Position numbers and translations under genes: made by a program. Positions 8,560 to 18,349 of a stretch of 64,000 bases of DNA are shown here, one piece after another (position 1 is the first letter of the stretch; each line of letters begins with the position of its first letter). Source of the DNA: RPQJ01 sp963846315 (lineage in GTDB: Bacteria; Pseudomonadota; Gammaproteobacteria; Steroidobacterales; Steroidobacteraceae); the NCBI GenBank assembly GCA_963846315.1, contig CAWJVM010000008.1:496001-560000 (forward strand), given 5' to 3'. The notes beneath the pieces are model-generated. The model ran no database searches. It saw only the letters and a list, made by a program, of their open reading frames with translations, and was not told where the DNA came from.

Positions 8560-9441
8560 GTGTCGAGCCTGGTCGAACGCGTCATCGAACCGCGGTCGCG
8601 CGACCTCGGCGATTTCGCCGTGCGTCGCGTGCTGCCCGCGGAGGGCCTGCAGACCGTCGGTCCCTTCATTTTCTTCGATCACATGGGACCGGCGGACTTC
8701 GGGCCGGGGCAGGGTGTCAACGTGCGGCCGCATCCGCACATCGGGCTCGCGACCGTGACCTACCTGTTCACGGGCGCGTTCATGCATCGCGACAGCCTGG
8801 GCAGCGCGCAACTGATCCGACCTGGTGACGTCAACTGGATGGTGGCCGGCCGCGGCATCGTGCATTCGGAACGCACGCCGCCGGAGGTTCGCGACGCCGC
8901 GGGCCGCACGCAGGTTCACGGCATCCAGACGTGGGTCGCGTTGCCGCGCGCGGAGGAGGAGCGGGAGCCGTCCTTTGCGCACCACGGTGCCGCCAGCCTG
9001 CCGCGCATCGAGCGCGCAGGCGTGATCCTCACCGTGATTGCCGGGACCGCTTGCGGCCAGCGGTCGCCAGTCGAGGTGTTCTCGCCGACGCTGTACGTGG
9101 ACGCGCAGCTGGCCGACGGGGCCCAGCTCGACATACCGGACGAGCACGTGCAGCGCGGGTGTTACGTTGCGCAGGGTCGCATCGAGATCGACGGCCAGGC
9201 GTATGAAGAAGGGCAGTTCATCGTGCTTGAGGCCGACGCCGGTCCGGTGCCGGTCCGTGCACTCCAGGCTTCGCGCTTGATGCTGGCCGGTGGTGCGCCA
9301 CTCGACGGCTCGCGGCATATCTACTGGAACTTCGTTTCGAGTTCGCGCGAGCGCATCGAGACCGCCAGGGGCGACTGGCGCGAGCACCGGTTTGCGCCGG
9401 TGCCGGGAGATGATGAGCGCATCCCGCTGCCCGACGAGTGA
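8560..9441 (+). CDS. Pirin family protein
   Basis: Bicupin pirin-family protein of 293 residues. The metal ligands of the N-terminal cupin are intact: H58 and H60 in HPHIG, H102 and E104 in HSERT. Bacterial pirins include quercetin 2,3-dioxygenases and regulators of central metabolism, and which applies here cannot be told. The start is GTG 8560, 8 nt after the stop of the peptidase gene, with only a weak AGGCG upstream. The C-terminal cupin lacks obvious ligands, as is usual. Confidence 0.88.
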   Translation: MSSLVERVIEPRSRDLGDFAVRRVLPAEGLQTVGPFIFFDHMGPADFGPGQGVNVRPHPHIGLATVTYLFTGAFMHRDSLGSAQLIRPGDVNWMVAGRGIVHSERTPPEVRDAAGRTQVHGIQTWVALPRAEEEREPSFAHHGAASLPRIERAGVILTVIAGTACGQRSPVEVFSPTLYVDAQLADGAQLDIPDEHVQRGCYVAQGRIEIDGQAYEEGQFIVLEADAGPVPVRALQASRLMLAGGAPLDGSRHIYWNFVSSSRERIETARGDWREHRFAPVPGDDERIPLPDE

Positions 9442-9485
9442 ATGCAACCGCGCCAGTCGTGCTATTCGCGCGGCGCGCGGTCAGC

Positions 9486-10253
9486 TCACGGTGAGTTCAG
9501 GCGCGTGCCGCAACCTCGCAACGTCTGTCCGCCGGTTTCCAGCGTCACGACCTGGTCGAATTCCACCTCGCCGTCGTCGACGCAGCGTGCGGCCTTGATC
9601 GAGGCCTTGATGGTGACTGCGTCATTCTGAGCGGTGAAGACGCTCGCACCGTCGGGCGTCGTCGTCACTTGCGTCTGCTCGAAGTCGTGGCGGTCCTGCC
9701 CGAAATTCGTGGTCCAGCTGAGCTTGTCCGCGGGGCCGACTTCCAGGACCCAGCCCGGCTCGTTGCCGAGCGCGCGGTACACCACGCCGCGCGCTCGAGC
9801 GTCTTCACGCAGGGAGTCGGCGCGCCGTTCTTCGCACTGCACGACCGGTGTGCCCTGTCGCTCGAGCGTCGCGGTGCTGCCCTTGGTCCAGAACACCACC
9901 ACGCCGTCGGCGTAACGCACGCCCGATGCGCTGACCGTCTGGTCGAGCCGCCGCGTCCCGTCGTGAAAATCGATGGCAATCGCCTTTTCGCGCAGCAGGT
10001 TGCGCATGACCAGAGTCTGGCCGTCCGCGCAGTGCCAGACGTACGCGCGCAAGACACCTGCGGGAAACTCGTCCGCCGCGGGGCTGGGCGCCTGCGCCGG
10101 TGCTGCGGCGGGAACAGAAGCGGCCGGCTTTGCATCCGCAGCGGTTTCGCTCACGGGCGCCGTCTTGCGTTGGCAGCCCGCGGTCGCCAGGAGCGCGACA
10201 CCCGCCAGCACGGCGGTGAACAGACGGTACGACGGCGTTGGCGAGGTCGGCAT
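9486..10253 (-). CDS. Lipoprotein with MliC lysozyme-inhibitor domain and COG3650-like domain
   Basis: A 255-residue outer-envelope lipoprotein: signal peptide with lipobox LLATAGC, lipidated C27. After an Ala/Pro linker (about 30-65) comes a MliC-type domain (VWHCADGQ...) typical of inhibitors of C-type lysozyme. The remainder, from about 155 (ALGNEPGW), matches the COG3650/META-like module often attached to such proteins. ATG 10253 is used because it gives the lipoprotein signal; longer starts would bury it. It probably protects peptidoglycan from host or competitor lysozyme. Confidence 0.78.
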   Translation of the reverse strand: MPTSPTPSYRLFTAVLAGVALLATAGCQRKTAPVSETAADAKPAASVPAAAPAQAPSPAADEFPAGVLRAYVWHCADGQTLVMRNLLREKAIAIDFHDGTRRLDQTVSASGVRYADGVVVFWTKGSTATLERQGTPVVQCEERRADSLREDARARGVVYRALGNEPGWVLEVGPADKLSWTTNFGQDRHDFEQTQVTTTPDGASVFTAQNDAVTIKASIKAARCVDDGEVEFDQVVTLETGGQTLRGCGTRLNSP

Positions 10254-10298
10254 GCAGGTCACCCGATAGACGACACGTGTCAATAGTACACGTCCGCC

Positions 10299-10826
10299 TC
10301 AACACCGGGCTGCGCGCAGGCGCTCCTTGGCCTCGCGCCAGCGTTGCCAGAGCCTGCCTGCTTCGCGTGCGGAGTAGCCGGCCCGCATGTGTGCATCGAC
10401 GTCGTCGAGCGTGGCTTGCAGTTTCTCGCAGGCCGTCGCGTGCTCATCCACCCGAGCGCGGGAGCCGTCCGCTTCCCGGAGGGCTGCCTGCCGATTGCTC
10501 GCCGGCGGTGCTTGCCGGGCCTTGGCCAGGTCCGGCGCTGCGCCGGCCGCCACTGGGGCGGGCGCAGCAACCTTCAGCTCCCGCAGGAGGGGCGTGGGAC
10601 CGCAGGGCCGATCGGAAAATGTGACGTGGCCGGGCGCGACGCAGCTGTAGACGAGCCGGCGTGTGGGCCGTGCGCGTTGCTTGACCGGTTCCGGCACCAC
10701 GGAACCGCCGCCGCCCGATGGGGCGTCGACGACCGGCAACAGCAGCGTGCCTTCCGCGCGCGACGCGGTCGACTGCAACAGCACCAGCAAGGTGACGAGG
10801 AGTCGACGGATGACAGGACGTGGCAC
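10299..10826 (-). CDS. Exported DUF4124-like protein
   Basis: A 175-residue protein with an N-terminal signal peptide (VIRRLLVTLLVLLQ... ASRAEG). The middle holds YSCVAPGHVTFSDRPC, the short DUF4124 pattern with two cysteines that probably form a disulfide. The C-terminal half is helical and charged. GTG 10826 is chosen because GGAGG (10838-10834) lies 7 nt upstream. Function is unknown; DUF4124 proteins are common periplasmic proteins in proteobacteria. Confidence 0.7.
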   Translation of the reverse strand: MPRPVIRRLLVTLLVLLQSTASRAEGTLLLPVVDAPSGGGGSVVPEPVKQRARPTRRLVYSCVAPGHVTFSDRPCGPTPLLRELKVAAPAPVAAGAAPDLAKARQAPPASNRQAALREADGSRARVDEHATACEKLQATLDDVDAHMRAGYSAREAGRLWQRWREAKERLRAARC

Positions 10827-10939
10827 GGCGCACCCTCCAGGACAGGGAAGGTCATGCTGGCTATCGCGAGCGAGGGTGTCGCGCACGATTCATCGTGCGT
10901 GCGCGCAGTTAGTCGACGGAGTGTCGCGCCCGACCCGGC

Positions 10940-11254
10940 TCAGGCCCGGCCGACGTTGGAGTCGGTCGGTGCGTGGAAGTACTGGCTCTCTTCGGAAAAC
11001 TGCTCGACCAACCGGCGCAGTTCCGCCATCCGGGCTGCGGCCGTGCCGATCGCGAGGCAGTCCTCGCAGCGCGGGTCGCCGCAAGGTTGACGCGTAAACA
11101 GCCAGTACTGCACGGCACCCGCGAGCAGGCCGTCCGCGATGTCCCACACGTCGGCTTTGTCGTCGCCATCCGCGATCTGGTTGCCGAGATCGACGGCGCG
11201 GCTGAAGGCTTCGTCGAACGGTTGGGAGTCTTCGATTTGCGAGGTGGCAGTCAC
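10940..11254 (-). CDS. Conserved hypothetical protein, 104 aa
   Basis: A small acidic cytosolic protein. A CGDPRCEDC cluster at about 58-66 could bind metal; the rest is helical (AVDLGNQIADGDDKADVWDI and following). The start is GTG 11254, without a convincing Shine-Dalgarno. I do not recognise a family with known function. It is followed on the same strand by the DUF4124-like gene. Confidence 0.6.
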   Translation of the reverse strand: MTATSQIEDSQPFDEAFSRAVDLGNQIADGDDKADVWDIADGLLAGAVQYWLFTRQPCGDPRCEDCLAIGTAAARMAELRRLVEQFSEESQYFHAPTDSNVGRA

Positions 11255-11361
11255 GATGGGAAACGCAGGCAGGGAACGAAGGCCGGATGATACCAGACAG
11301 GCCCGCCGGCACGGCGCCGGAATCTGTGAAAACTGCTTATAAATCAGTTGATTCTGGCGCT

Positions 11362-11640
11362 TCAGATGCCGGCTTTGGCGAGTGCGTCGACGAATGCGCG
11401 CACGGCGCTGGCGAGGCCCGGGTGATCCGTTTCGAGACGCACGGCGGCGCCTTCCAGCGCGTCGGCGGGAGCAACGTTCGGGGTGAGGTCCGGGACGCTG
11501 CCGGTGGTGCCCGGCTCGGCCAGTGCCTGCCGAATCTCGGCCAGGGCGGTCTCGAGCAGCGCCCGCTGTTGCGGGTCGATCTGGGTGACGCCGGCCAGCT
11601 CGCGGTGCAGGTCGCGCAGCGTTTGTTGCAGTTCGCTCAT
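11362..11640 (-). CDS. DUF4404 family protein
   Basis: A 92-residue soluble helical protein beginning MSELQQTLRDLHREL, the typical opening of DUF4404 proteins of Pseudomonas and Xanthomonas relatives. ATG 11640 is preceded by a strong GGAGGAAGG. Function is unknown. It is divergent from the barrel gene at 11769. Confidence 0.78.
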   Translation of the reverse strand: MSELQQTLRDLHRELAGVTQIDPQQRALLETALAEIRQALAEPGTTGSVPDLTPNVAPADALEGAAVRLETDHPGLASAVRAFVDALAKAGI

Positions 11641-11734
11641 CGCCTTCCTCCGCCGGAGCTCGTGCCGAGCAGTGTAGCAGTGACCGGTGTCACGGCGGCT
11701 GCGGAAAGACCGGACGCTGCACTGCCCGGTCCCA

Positions 11735-11740
11735 CTAGAA
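11735..11740 (+). promoter_or_regulatory. -10-like TAGAAT
   Basis: TAGAAT lies 28 nt before ATG 11769, giving a short leader that includes GGGAG ahead of the start. No good -35 is seen at 17 nt. Confidence 0.35.
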
Positions 11741-11768
11741 TGGCGGTCCCGCACACAGGGAGTGCCGC

Positions 11769-12422
11769 ATGAATTCTGCCATCCAACGTTTTAGCCTGCC
11801 GCTGCTCGTGACGGCTGCGCTGTTCGCCACGCCGCTGGTCGCGCAGGCTGATTCGCCGCGCTTCGAGCTCACCCCGTTCGTCGGCGGTCGCATCGGCGGC
11901 AGCTTCGACGTACCGACCGGGGAAGGCGACGGCAGCTCGGTCGACCTCAGCAACGGTGCGAGTTACGGAATCGACCTCGGCCTGTACCGTGACAGCCAGT
12001 CTTTCTACGAACTGCTGTACTCGACGCAGTCGACGAGTCTCGACTCGAACGACCCGGTGCTCCACGAAGTGGACCTGAGCGTCAACTACCTGCAGTTCGG
12101 CGGCACCCTGTTCCTTCCGCAGGACAACGATTTGTTCGTACCGTACCTGTCGTTGACGATCGGTGCGACCTGCATGGAGCCGGACTACGGCGGCTACGAC
12201 TCGGAGACGAAGTTTTCGGGCAGCCTCGGCGGCGGCTTCCGCATTCCGTTCAACGACAATGTCGCGCTCAACCTCGGCCTGCGCGGCTACCTGACGTTGA
12301 TCGATTCCGACACCAGCCTGTTCTGCGTCAGCGATGCCGAGGACGCCGGTTGCCTGTTGCGCTCGTCGGGCAGCACGTTCTTCCAGGCCGAAGGCCAGTT
12401 GGGCCTCAGCGTCCGGTTCTAG
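11769..12422 (+). CDS. Outer-membrane beta-barrel protein
   Basis: A 217-residue exported protein with signal peptide cleaved after about residue 27 (VAQAD). The mature chain alternates polar and aromatic/aliphatic residues in about eight strands and ends in LGLSVRF, a C-terminal phenylalanine beta-signal recognised by the Bam complex. It resembles small OmpW/OmpA-type barrels but has no recognisable specificity. Three cysteines (in TCMEPD, FCVSD and GCLL) could form a loop disulfide. GGGAG precedes the ATG. Confidence 0.8.
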   Translation: MNSAIQRFSLPLLVTAALFATPLVAQADSPRFELTPFVGGRIGGSFDVPTGEGDGSSVDLSNGASYGIDLGLYRDSQSFYELLYSTQSTSLDSNDPVLHEVDLSVNYLQFGGTLFLPQDNDLFVPYLSLTIGATCMEPDYGGYDSETKFSGSLGGGFRIPFNDNVALNLGLRGYLTLIDSDTSLFCVSDAEDAGCLLRSSGSTFFQAEGQLGLSVRF

Positions 12423-12450
12423 CGAGCAGCGACGGCCGGATCTGCCAGGC

Positions 12451-14316
12451 TCATAGCGTGGGAACCGAGCTCGCATCCTCCAGCTCGGGCGGCGACCCGG
12501 TGAACAGCACACGCAGGCGCAGGCCCACCTGTTCCGGCGGCGTGAGTCCGTGGCGGTCGCGCATGACGCGCACCAGCGTGGCCGGATCGTCGGTGATGAT
12601 GTTGTCCACGTCGCGCTCGATCATGCGCAGCATCACCTCGGGCTTGTTCACCGTCCAGACGTGAACCTGCTTGCCGACCGCCTTGGCCTGGTTCACGAGC
12701 GTTGCCGTGGCCCGCGCGGAACTGAGGCTGACGAAGTCGGTGTCGGTTCTGATGACGTCTCCGACCGCAGCGGTGACGATCAGGCCGGTATCGAGGCTCG
12801 GCTGCAGCTGTTCGACCTGTCGCAGCGAGGCGTGGTCGAGCGAGGTGATCACGACCTGGTCGAGGAACTGCTGCTCGCGCAACAATGCGACGACCGCGGC
12901 GGCCAGCTGCGCGTCCGGCACGTTGTACTTGAGCTCGATGTTGATGCGGAACTTGCCGCGCGCGAAGTCGATCACCTCGGCCAGCGTCGGCACGCGCTCG
13001 CCGGCGTACTGCGGCCCACGCTTGGTGCCGATGTCGATTGCCTGGATCTCCGCCCGCGTCAGGTCGTGCACCTTGCGTGGGTCGCCTCCCATGCGCATCA
13101 GGTCGCCGTCGTGAATCACGACGATCGCACCGTCACGCGTGCGCTGCACGTCGAGTTCGACGTAATCGGTCCCGGCCGCGTACGCGTCGCGGAAGGCGGC
13201 CATCGAATTTTCGGGCGCGTGCAGCGCCGCGCCGCGGTGGGCGGTCACGGTGACGTCCTCGCGCACGTCGAGGCGACGCAGCAGGAAGACCGCGGCGAGC
13301 AGCGCCAGCACGGCGAGGCAGAGCAAGGCGAGCAGGATCGGGCGACCCACGCGCGCGCCCGTGGCTTCTGCCACGGAGTCCTCGGGCGCCTGCAGCAGGA
13401 GCGGTGCAGCGCGTCGCTCGCAGTAGATGCGCGTAGCGAGAAACTGGTGACCCGCAAACTGCAGCAGCGCATAGACGAAGCCGAAGCCGATGGTGACCGC
13501 CATGAAGAGCGCGATCAGCGGCAAGACCCGCTGTGGGTCGACGCCGGCCCAGTTCATTGCATGATCGGTGAAGCGGCGGCCCAAGCGCAGGCAAACGGCG
13601 GCAAGCGCGGTCAGGCCCAGCCACCACAGCAGCAACGGCGCAATCGACCGCAGCAGCCGTCCCTCGAGCATGCGTTCGCTCGCCAGCAGCACGTCGGCGG
13701 ATTGCAAAGGGTGGAACATCGCGATGGGCACGGCGAAGATCCAGCGCGCGAACTGCGCCAGCAGCACGAACACGAGTCCTGCACCGGCGATACCCGCCGC
13801 CAGCAGCGCCCGGCGCCATTCCGGCGGGTTCTCGGACAGGTAGTAATTGACGTCCCGCCCGGCGAGCGTCGTAAACCACACGAGCGCAAGGATCGCCAGG
13901 AACGGCAAGCTCAGCAGCACCACGCGCGCGAACATGCGGCCGCCCAGCCGCACGAGCAGGCGCAGCTTGTTCGCGACGGCCCCGAGGGTCCCCCACAGCG
14001 TGACCGAGCGCTGCCCGATCGCGTGCGCGGAGATCCAGGCATAGCCGGCGAGTTGCGAGATCTGGAAGCTGATCGCGACGCCCACCGCGAGCAGCACGAA
14101 CACGATGCCTGCCGGCGAGAGCGCGAAGCGCGCAATGTCGAAATTGCTGATCACGGCCGATCCCGAGCGGGCGACGATCCGATCGGTGAGCCAGCCAGCG
14201 AGTGGCGCGATGGCAATGAAACCGAGCAGCTGCACCAGCAGCTGCCAGGCGATCACCACGCCCCAACGCCGTCGGAAGTCACCGCGAGTGCGGTCGAAGA
14301 GTCTCAGCCAGTTCAT
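12451..14316 (-). CDS. Membrane glycerophosphodiester phosphodiesterase
   Basis: A 621-residue protein. The first about 340 residues form six or so membrane helices of the glycerophosphoryl diester phosphodiesterase membrane domain. A catalytic GDPD TIM barrel follows from about 357: HRG at 360-362, APENS, a VELDV metal-binding strand and IHDGDLMR with the second catalytic His. It hydrolyses glycerophosphodiesters to glycerol-3-phosphate and an alcohol, probably at the outer face of the inner membrane. Lipid-linked substrates are possible given the large membrane domain. It ends 28 nt from the convergent barrel gene. Confidence 0.9.
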   Translation of the reverse strand: MNWLRLFDRTRGDFRRRWGVVIAWQLLVQLLGFIAIAPLAGWLTDRIVARSGSAVISNFDIARFALSPAGIVFVLLAVGVAISFQISQLAGYAWISAHAIGQRSVTLWGTLGAVANKLRLLVRLGGRMFARVVLLSLPFLAILALVWFTTLAGRDVNYYLSENPPEWRRALLAAGIAGAGLVFVLLAQFARWIFAVPIAMFHPLQSADVLLASERMLEGRLLRSIAPLLLWWLGLTALAAVCLRLGRRFTDHAMNWAGVDPQRVLPLIALFMAVTIGFGFVYALLQFAGHQFLATRIYCERRAAPLLLQAPEDSVAEATGARVGRPILLALLCLAVLALLAAVFLLRRLDVREDVTVTAHRGAALHAPENSMAAFRDAYAAGTDYVELDVQRTRDGAIVVIHDGDLMRMGGDPRKVHDLTRAEIQAIDIGTKRGPQYAGERVPTLAEVIDFARGKFRINIELKYNVPDAQLAAAVVALLREQQFLDQVVITSLDHASLRQVEQLQPSLDTGLIVTAAVGDVIRTDTDFVSLSSARATATLVNQAKAVGKQVHVWTVNKPEVMLRMIERDVDNIITDDPATLVRVMRDRHGLTPPEQVGLRLRVLFTGSPPELEDASSVPTL

Positions 14317-14367
14317 GCGCGGCGCCCATTGTCGTTGTGGTTATCGCAACGCTCGGGCGCCGTCTCG

Positions 14368-17300
14368 TCAGACGAGGACCCGTTCGATGCCGCCCGCGTT
14401 GGCCCGTTGCACGTAGGTTTCGAGCCAGGAGGGACCCAGCAGGTGCCGCGCCATCTCGACCACGATGTAGTCGGCGCCGGTGCCGGCGTCGTCATCGTAC
14501 CGCGACAGGCCCTGCAGGCAAGACGGGCAGGAAGTCAGTACCTTGACCTCGCCGCTGAAGCCGTCGCTGCGGAGCTTCTCGGCGCCGTGCTCCATTTCGC
14601 GCTGCTTGCGGAACCGCACCTGCGTCGCGATGTCCGGCCGCGCCACTGCGAACGTGCCGGATTCGCCGCAGCAGCGGTCGTTCTTCTCGATCCTGCCGTG
14701 GGTGGTGGTCGCCAGCAGCGTGTTGACGACCTTGAGCGGATCGTGGGTTTTCATCGGCGAGTGGCAGGGGTCGTGGTACATGTAGCGCACGCCAGTCGCC
14801 TGCTCGAGCCGGATGCCCTTCTCGAGCAGGAACTCGTGGATGTCGAGGATGCGCGACCCTGGGAAGATCTGGTCGAACTCGTAGCCCTGCAACTGGTCGT
14901 GGCAGGTGCCGCAGCTGACCACGACAGTCTTGATGTCGAGGTAGTTGAGCGTGTTTGCCACGCGATGAAACAGCACGCGGTTGTCCGTGATGATCTTCTC
15001 GGCCTGGTCGAACTGCCCGGCACCGCGCTGCGGGTAGCCACAGCAAAGGTAGCCCGGCGGCAGCACCGTCTGCACACCCGCGTGCCACAGCATCGCCTGC
15101 GTCGCGAGACCCACCTGCGAGAACAGCCGTTCCGAGCCGCAGCCAGGGAAATAAAACACGGCTTCCGACTCGCTCGTCGTGCCCAGCGGGTCGCGGATGA
15201 TCGGGACGTAGTTGCGATCCTCGACGTCGAGCAGGGCGCGCGCCGTCTTCTTCGGCAGTCCACCCGGCATCTTCTTGTTGATGAAGTGGATCACCTGTTC
15301 GCGCACGGGGGGCCGACCGCCCGTGGTGGCCGGGGGCCGCTTCACCTGCGCGGCGCCGAGCTTGCCGAGCGTCTGGTGGCCGAGGCGCTGTGCCTTGTAA
15401 CCCCAGTCGATCATGACCTTGCGGGTGAGCTTGATCGTGCGCGGGTCGTTGGTGTTCAGGAAGAACATCGCCGCCGACTTCGCCGGGTTGCTGCGAGCCG
15501 TCCCCAGCCGGCGCAGCACGTCGCGCATGGCCATCGAGACGTCGCCGAAGTCGATGTCGACGGGGCACGGCGTCTCGCACTTGTGGCAAACGGTGCAGTG
15601 ATCGGCGACGTCGCCGAACGCGTCCCAGTGCTGGATCGAGATGCCGCGGCGGGTCTGCTCCTCGTACAGGAACGCCTCGATCAGCATCGAAGTCGCGAGG
15701 ATCTTGTTGCGCGGTGAGTAGAGCAGGTTGGCGCCAGGCACGTGCGTGCTGCAGACGGGCTTGCACTTGCCGCAGCGCAGGCAGTCCTTGATCGCGTCGC
15801 TGATCTGCGCGATGTCCGACTGCTGCATGATCAGCGATTCGTGGCCGAGCAGGTTGAAGCTCGGCGTGTACGCGTTGCGCAGGTCCGCGCCCGGCAGCAG
15901 CTTGCCGGCGTTGAAATGACCTTGCGGATCGACGCGCCGCTTGTAGTCCTGGAAGCCGAGCGTCTCGTCGTCCGTCAGGTACTCGAGCTTGGTGATGCCG
16001 ATGCCGTGCTCGCCGGAGATCACGCCGCCCAGATCACGAGCCACGCGCATGATGCGACCGACCGCGCGGTTGGCGGCCTGCAGCATCTCGTAGTCGTCGG
16101 AGTTGACCGGGATGTTGGTGTGGACGTTGCCGTCACCGGCGTGCATGTGCAGCGCAACGAACACGCGCCCGTGCAGCACGCGCTGGTGAATTTCGCCGAG
16201 TTCGGCCAGCAGCGGCACGAACGGGCCACCGGCAAAGATGCGCGTGAACTGGCCGCGCAATTCGTGTTTCCATGAAACGCGGATCGTCCGGTCCTGCAGC
16301 AGGTCGAACACAGTCAGCCCGGGTTCGCCGGCGAGGCGGCGAGTGGCTGCATCCGCTATCTCGCCAGGCCCCAGGCGGTGCAAGTCATCGAGTGCGTCGA
16401 CGAGCGGCTGGTCCATGCGGGCTGCGTACCACGACCACCGCGCGCGAACCCGTGTGATCGCCTCCAGGGCCTGGTCGAGTCGGGTTCCCAGCACTTCGTC
16501 GCGCGGTAACCGGTCGATGTCGGCATCGCCGGTCTTGCCGAGCTTGGGCTCGCCCAGCAGGTACGCCTCGAGCGCGTCGAGCAGCTGCAGCTTGTTGGCG
16601 AGCGAATACTCGATGTTGATGCGTTCGATCGCGTCCGTGTATTCGCCCAGGCGCTCGAGCGGGATAACCACGTCTTCGTTGATCTTGAAGGCATTGGTGT
16701 GACGGGCGATCGCGGCGGTTTTCGCACGGTCGCGCCAGAAGGTCTTGCGCGCCTCGGCGCCGGCGGCGATGAAGCCCTCGCCGTGGCGCGCATTGGCAAT
16801 GCGGACCACGTCCGCGGCGCAGCGCGACACGGCGGCTTCGTCGTCGCCGACGATGTCGCCGATCAGCACCATCTTGGGGAAGGCGCCGCGCTTCGATTTC
16901 GTCGTGTACCCGACGGCCTTGAGGTAACGCTCGTCGAGGTGCTCCAGGCCCGCCAGTTGCACGTCGCCCGTGCGTCCCTGGCCCGTAAGTGCGTCGCGAA
17001 TCTCGATGATCGCCGGGATCGCATCGCGAGCCTGGCCGAAGAATTCGAGGCACACCGTGCGGGTATGCGCGGGCATGCGGTGCACCACCCAGCGCGCGGA
17101 CGTGATGATGCCGTCGCAGCCTTCTTTCTGGATGCCGGGGAGACCGCCGAGGAACTTGTCGGTGACGTCCTTGCCGAGGCCGGCTTTGCGAAACGTCGCC
17201 CCCGGGATCTCGAGCCGTTCGGTGCGCAGGACCTTTGCTGATTCGGGCGAGCGCCGGCCGTCTTTCCACGTGAGCTCGAACGTCGCCACCGCCAGGTCGT

Positions 17301-18349
17301 GAATCTTGCCGCGGTTGTGACCGATGCGTGTGACCTCGAGCCAGTTGCCCTCGGGGTCGACCATGCGCCACCACGCGAGATTGTCGAGTGCGGTGCCCCA
17401 CAGTACGGCCTTCTTGCCGCCGGCGTTCATCGCGATGTTGCCGCCGACGACGGAAGCGTCGGCTGACGTCGGATCGACGGCGAAGACGAAGCCCGCCTCG
17501 TGCGCGGCTTCCTCGACGCGACGCGTCACCACCCCTGCTTCGGTGAACAGCGTGGGCACCTGGTCCTCGACGCCGGGCAGCAACCGCGGCTCGACCTTGT
17601 CGATGCGTTCGAGCTTTTCGGTGTTGATGACGGCTGCGAACGGCGTCAGCGGCACGGCGCTGCCGGTGTAGCCGGTGCCGCCGCCTCGCGGAATGACCGT
17701 GAGTCCGCATTCGATGCAGGCGCGCACGAGCCCGGGGACTTCATCCTCGGCGTCGGGCGCCAGCACGACGAACGGCGTCTCGATGCGCCAGTCGGTCGCG
17801 TCCGTGGCGTGCGCGACGCGGGCGAACGCGTCGAAGCAGACATTGTCGTCACGGGTGTGGGTGGCGAAGCGCTTTGCGCGCCCGACGGCGCAGCGTCTCG
17901 ACCCTGGCGAACGAAGCTGCGAAATCAAACACGGCAGCGCGCGCGAACTCCAGCAGCTGGCCGACCTTGGCGTCGCGCACGGCGTCACTGGTGTCGCGTC
18001 GCTTCTCGATATCGGCGAGCCGATGGTGCAAGGCTTCCACCAGCAGGTCGCGCCGCCGTGGGTTGTCGAGCAGGTCCTGCTCGAGGTACGGGTTGCGCCG
18101 GACCACCCAGATGTCGCCGAGTACTTCATACAGCATGCGCGCCGAGCGGCCGGTGCGGCGTTCTGCGCGCAGGTCGTCGAGCAACGCCCAGCCCGCGGCG
18201 CCGAGCAGGCGGATGACGATCTCGCGGTCCGAGAACGACGTGTAGTTGTATGGAATCTCACGCAACCGCGGCGGCGGATCGAGGCCGGCCGCGGGGTTTG
18301 CTGTGCTGGATTCAGTCTGCAGTCGGGAGGCGGCGGTGGGTGCGTTCAC
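14368..18349 (-). pseudogene. Large FAD-linked / Fe-S oxidoreductase (D-lactate dehydrogenase-type) with one-base frameshift
   Basis: The reading frame from GTG 18349 encodes a DUF3683-type N-terminal domain (about 160 aa) and stops at 17849. The remainder, a FAD-binding domain (PRGGGTGYTG), a 4Fe-4S pair (CLRCGKCKPVC, CTVCHKCETPC) and two CCG domains (CCGYP, CCGES), continues in another frame to 14368. Homologues of about 1,300 residues are single proteins. Dropping one A from the AAA at 17873-17875 (TTT on +) joins the two halves as RKRFATHTRDD. It is therefore a recent frameshift, or a sequencing error, and not an old pseudogene: the downstream 1,150 codons show no decay. The start overlaps the glucan synthase stop (GTGA). 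Likely role: membrane-associated oxidation of D-lactate or another hydroxy acid. Confidence 0.85.

Noticed and set aside
12550..15717. Plus-strand frame of 1,055 codons opposite the GDPD and dehydrogenase genes
   Set aside because: Low-information antisense frame caused by high GC; composition is His/Gln/Arg-rich with no motifs, while both minus-strand genes have intact catalytic motifs.
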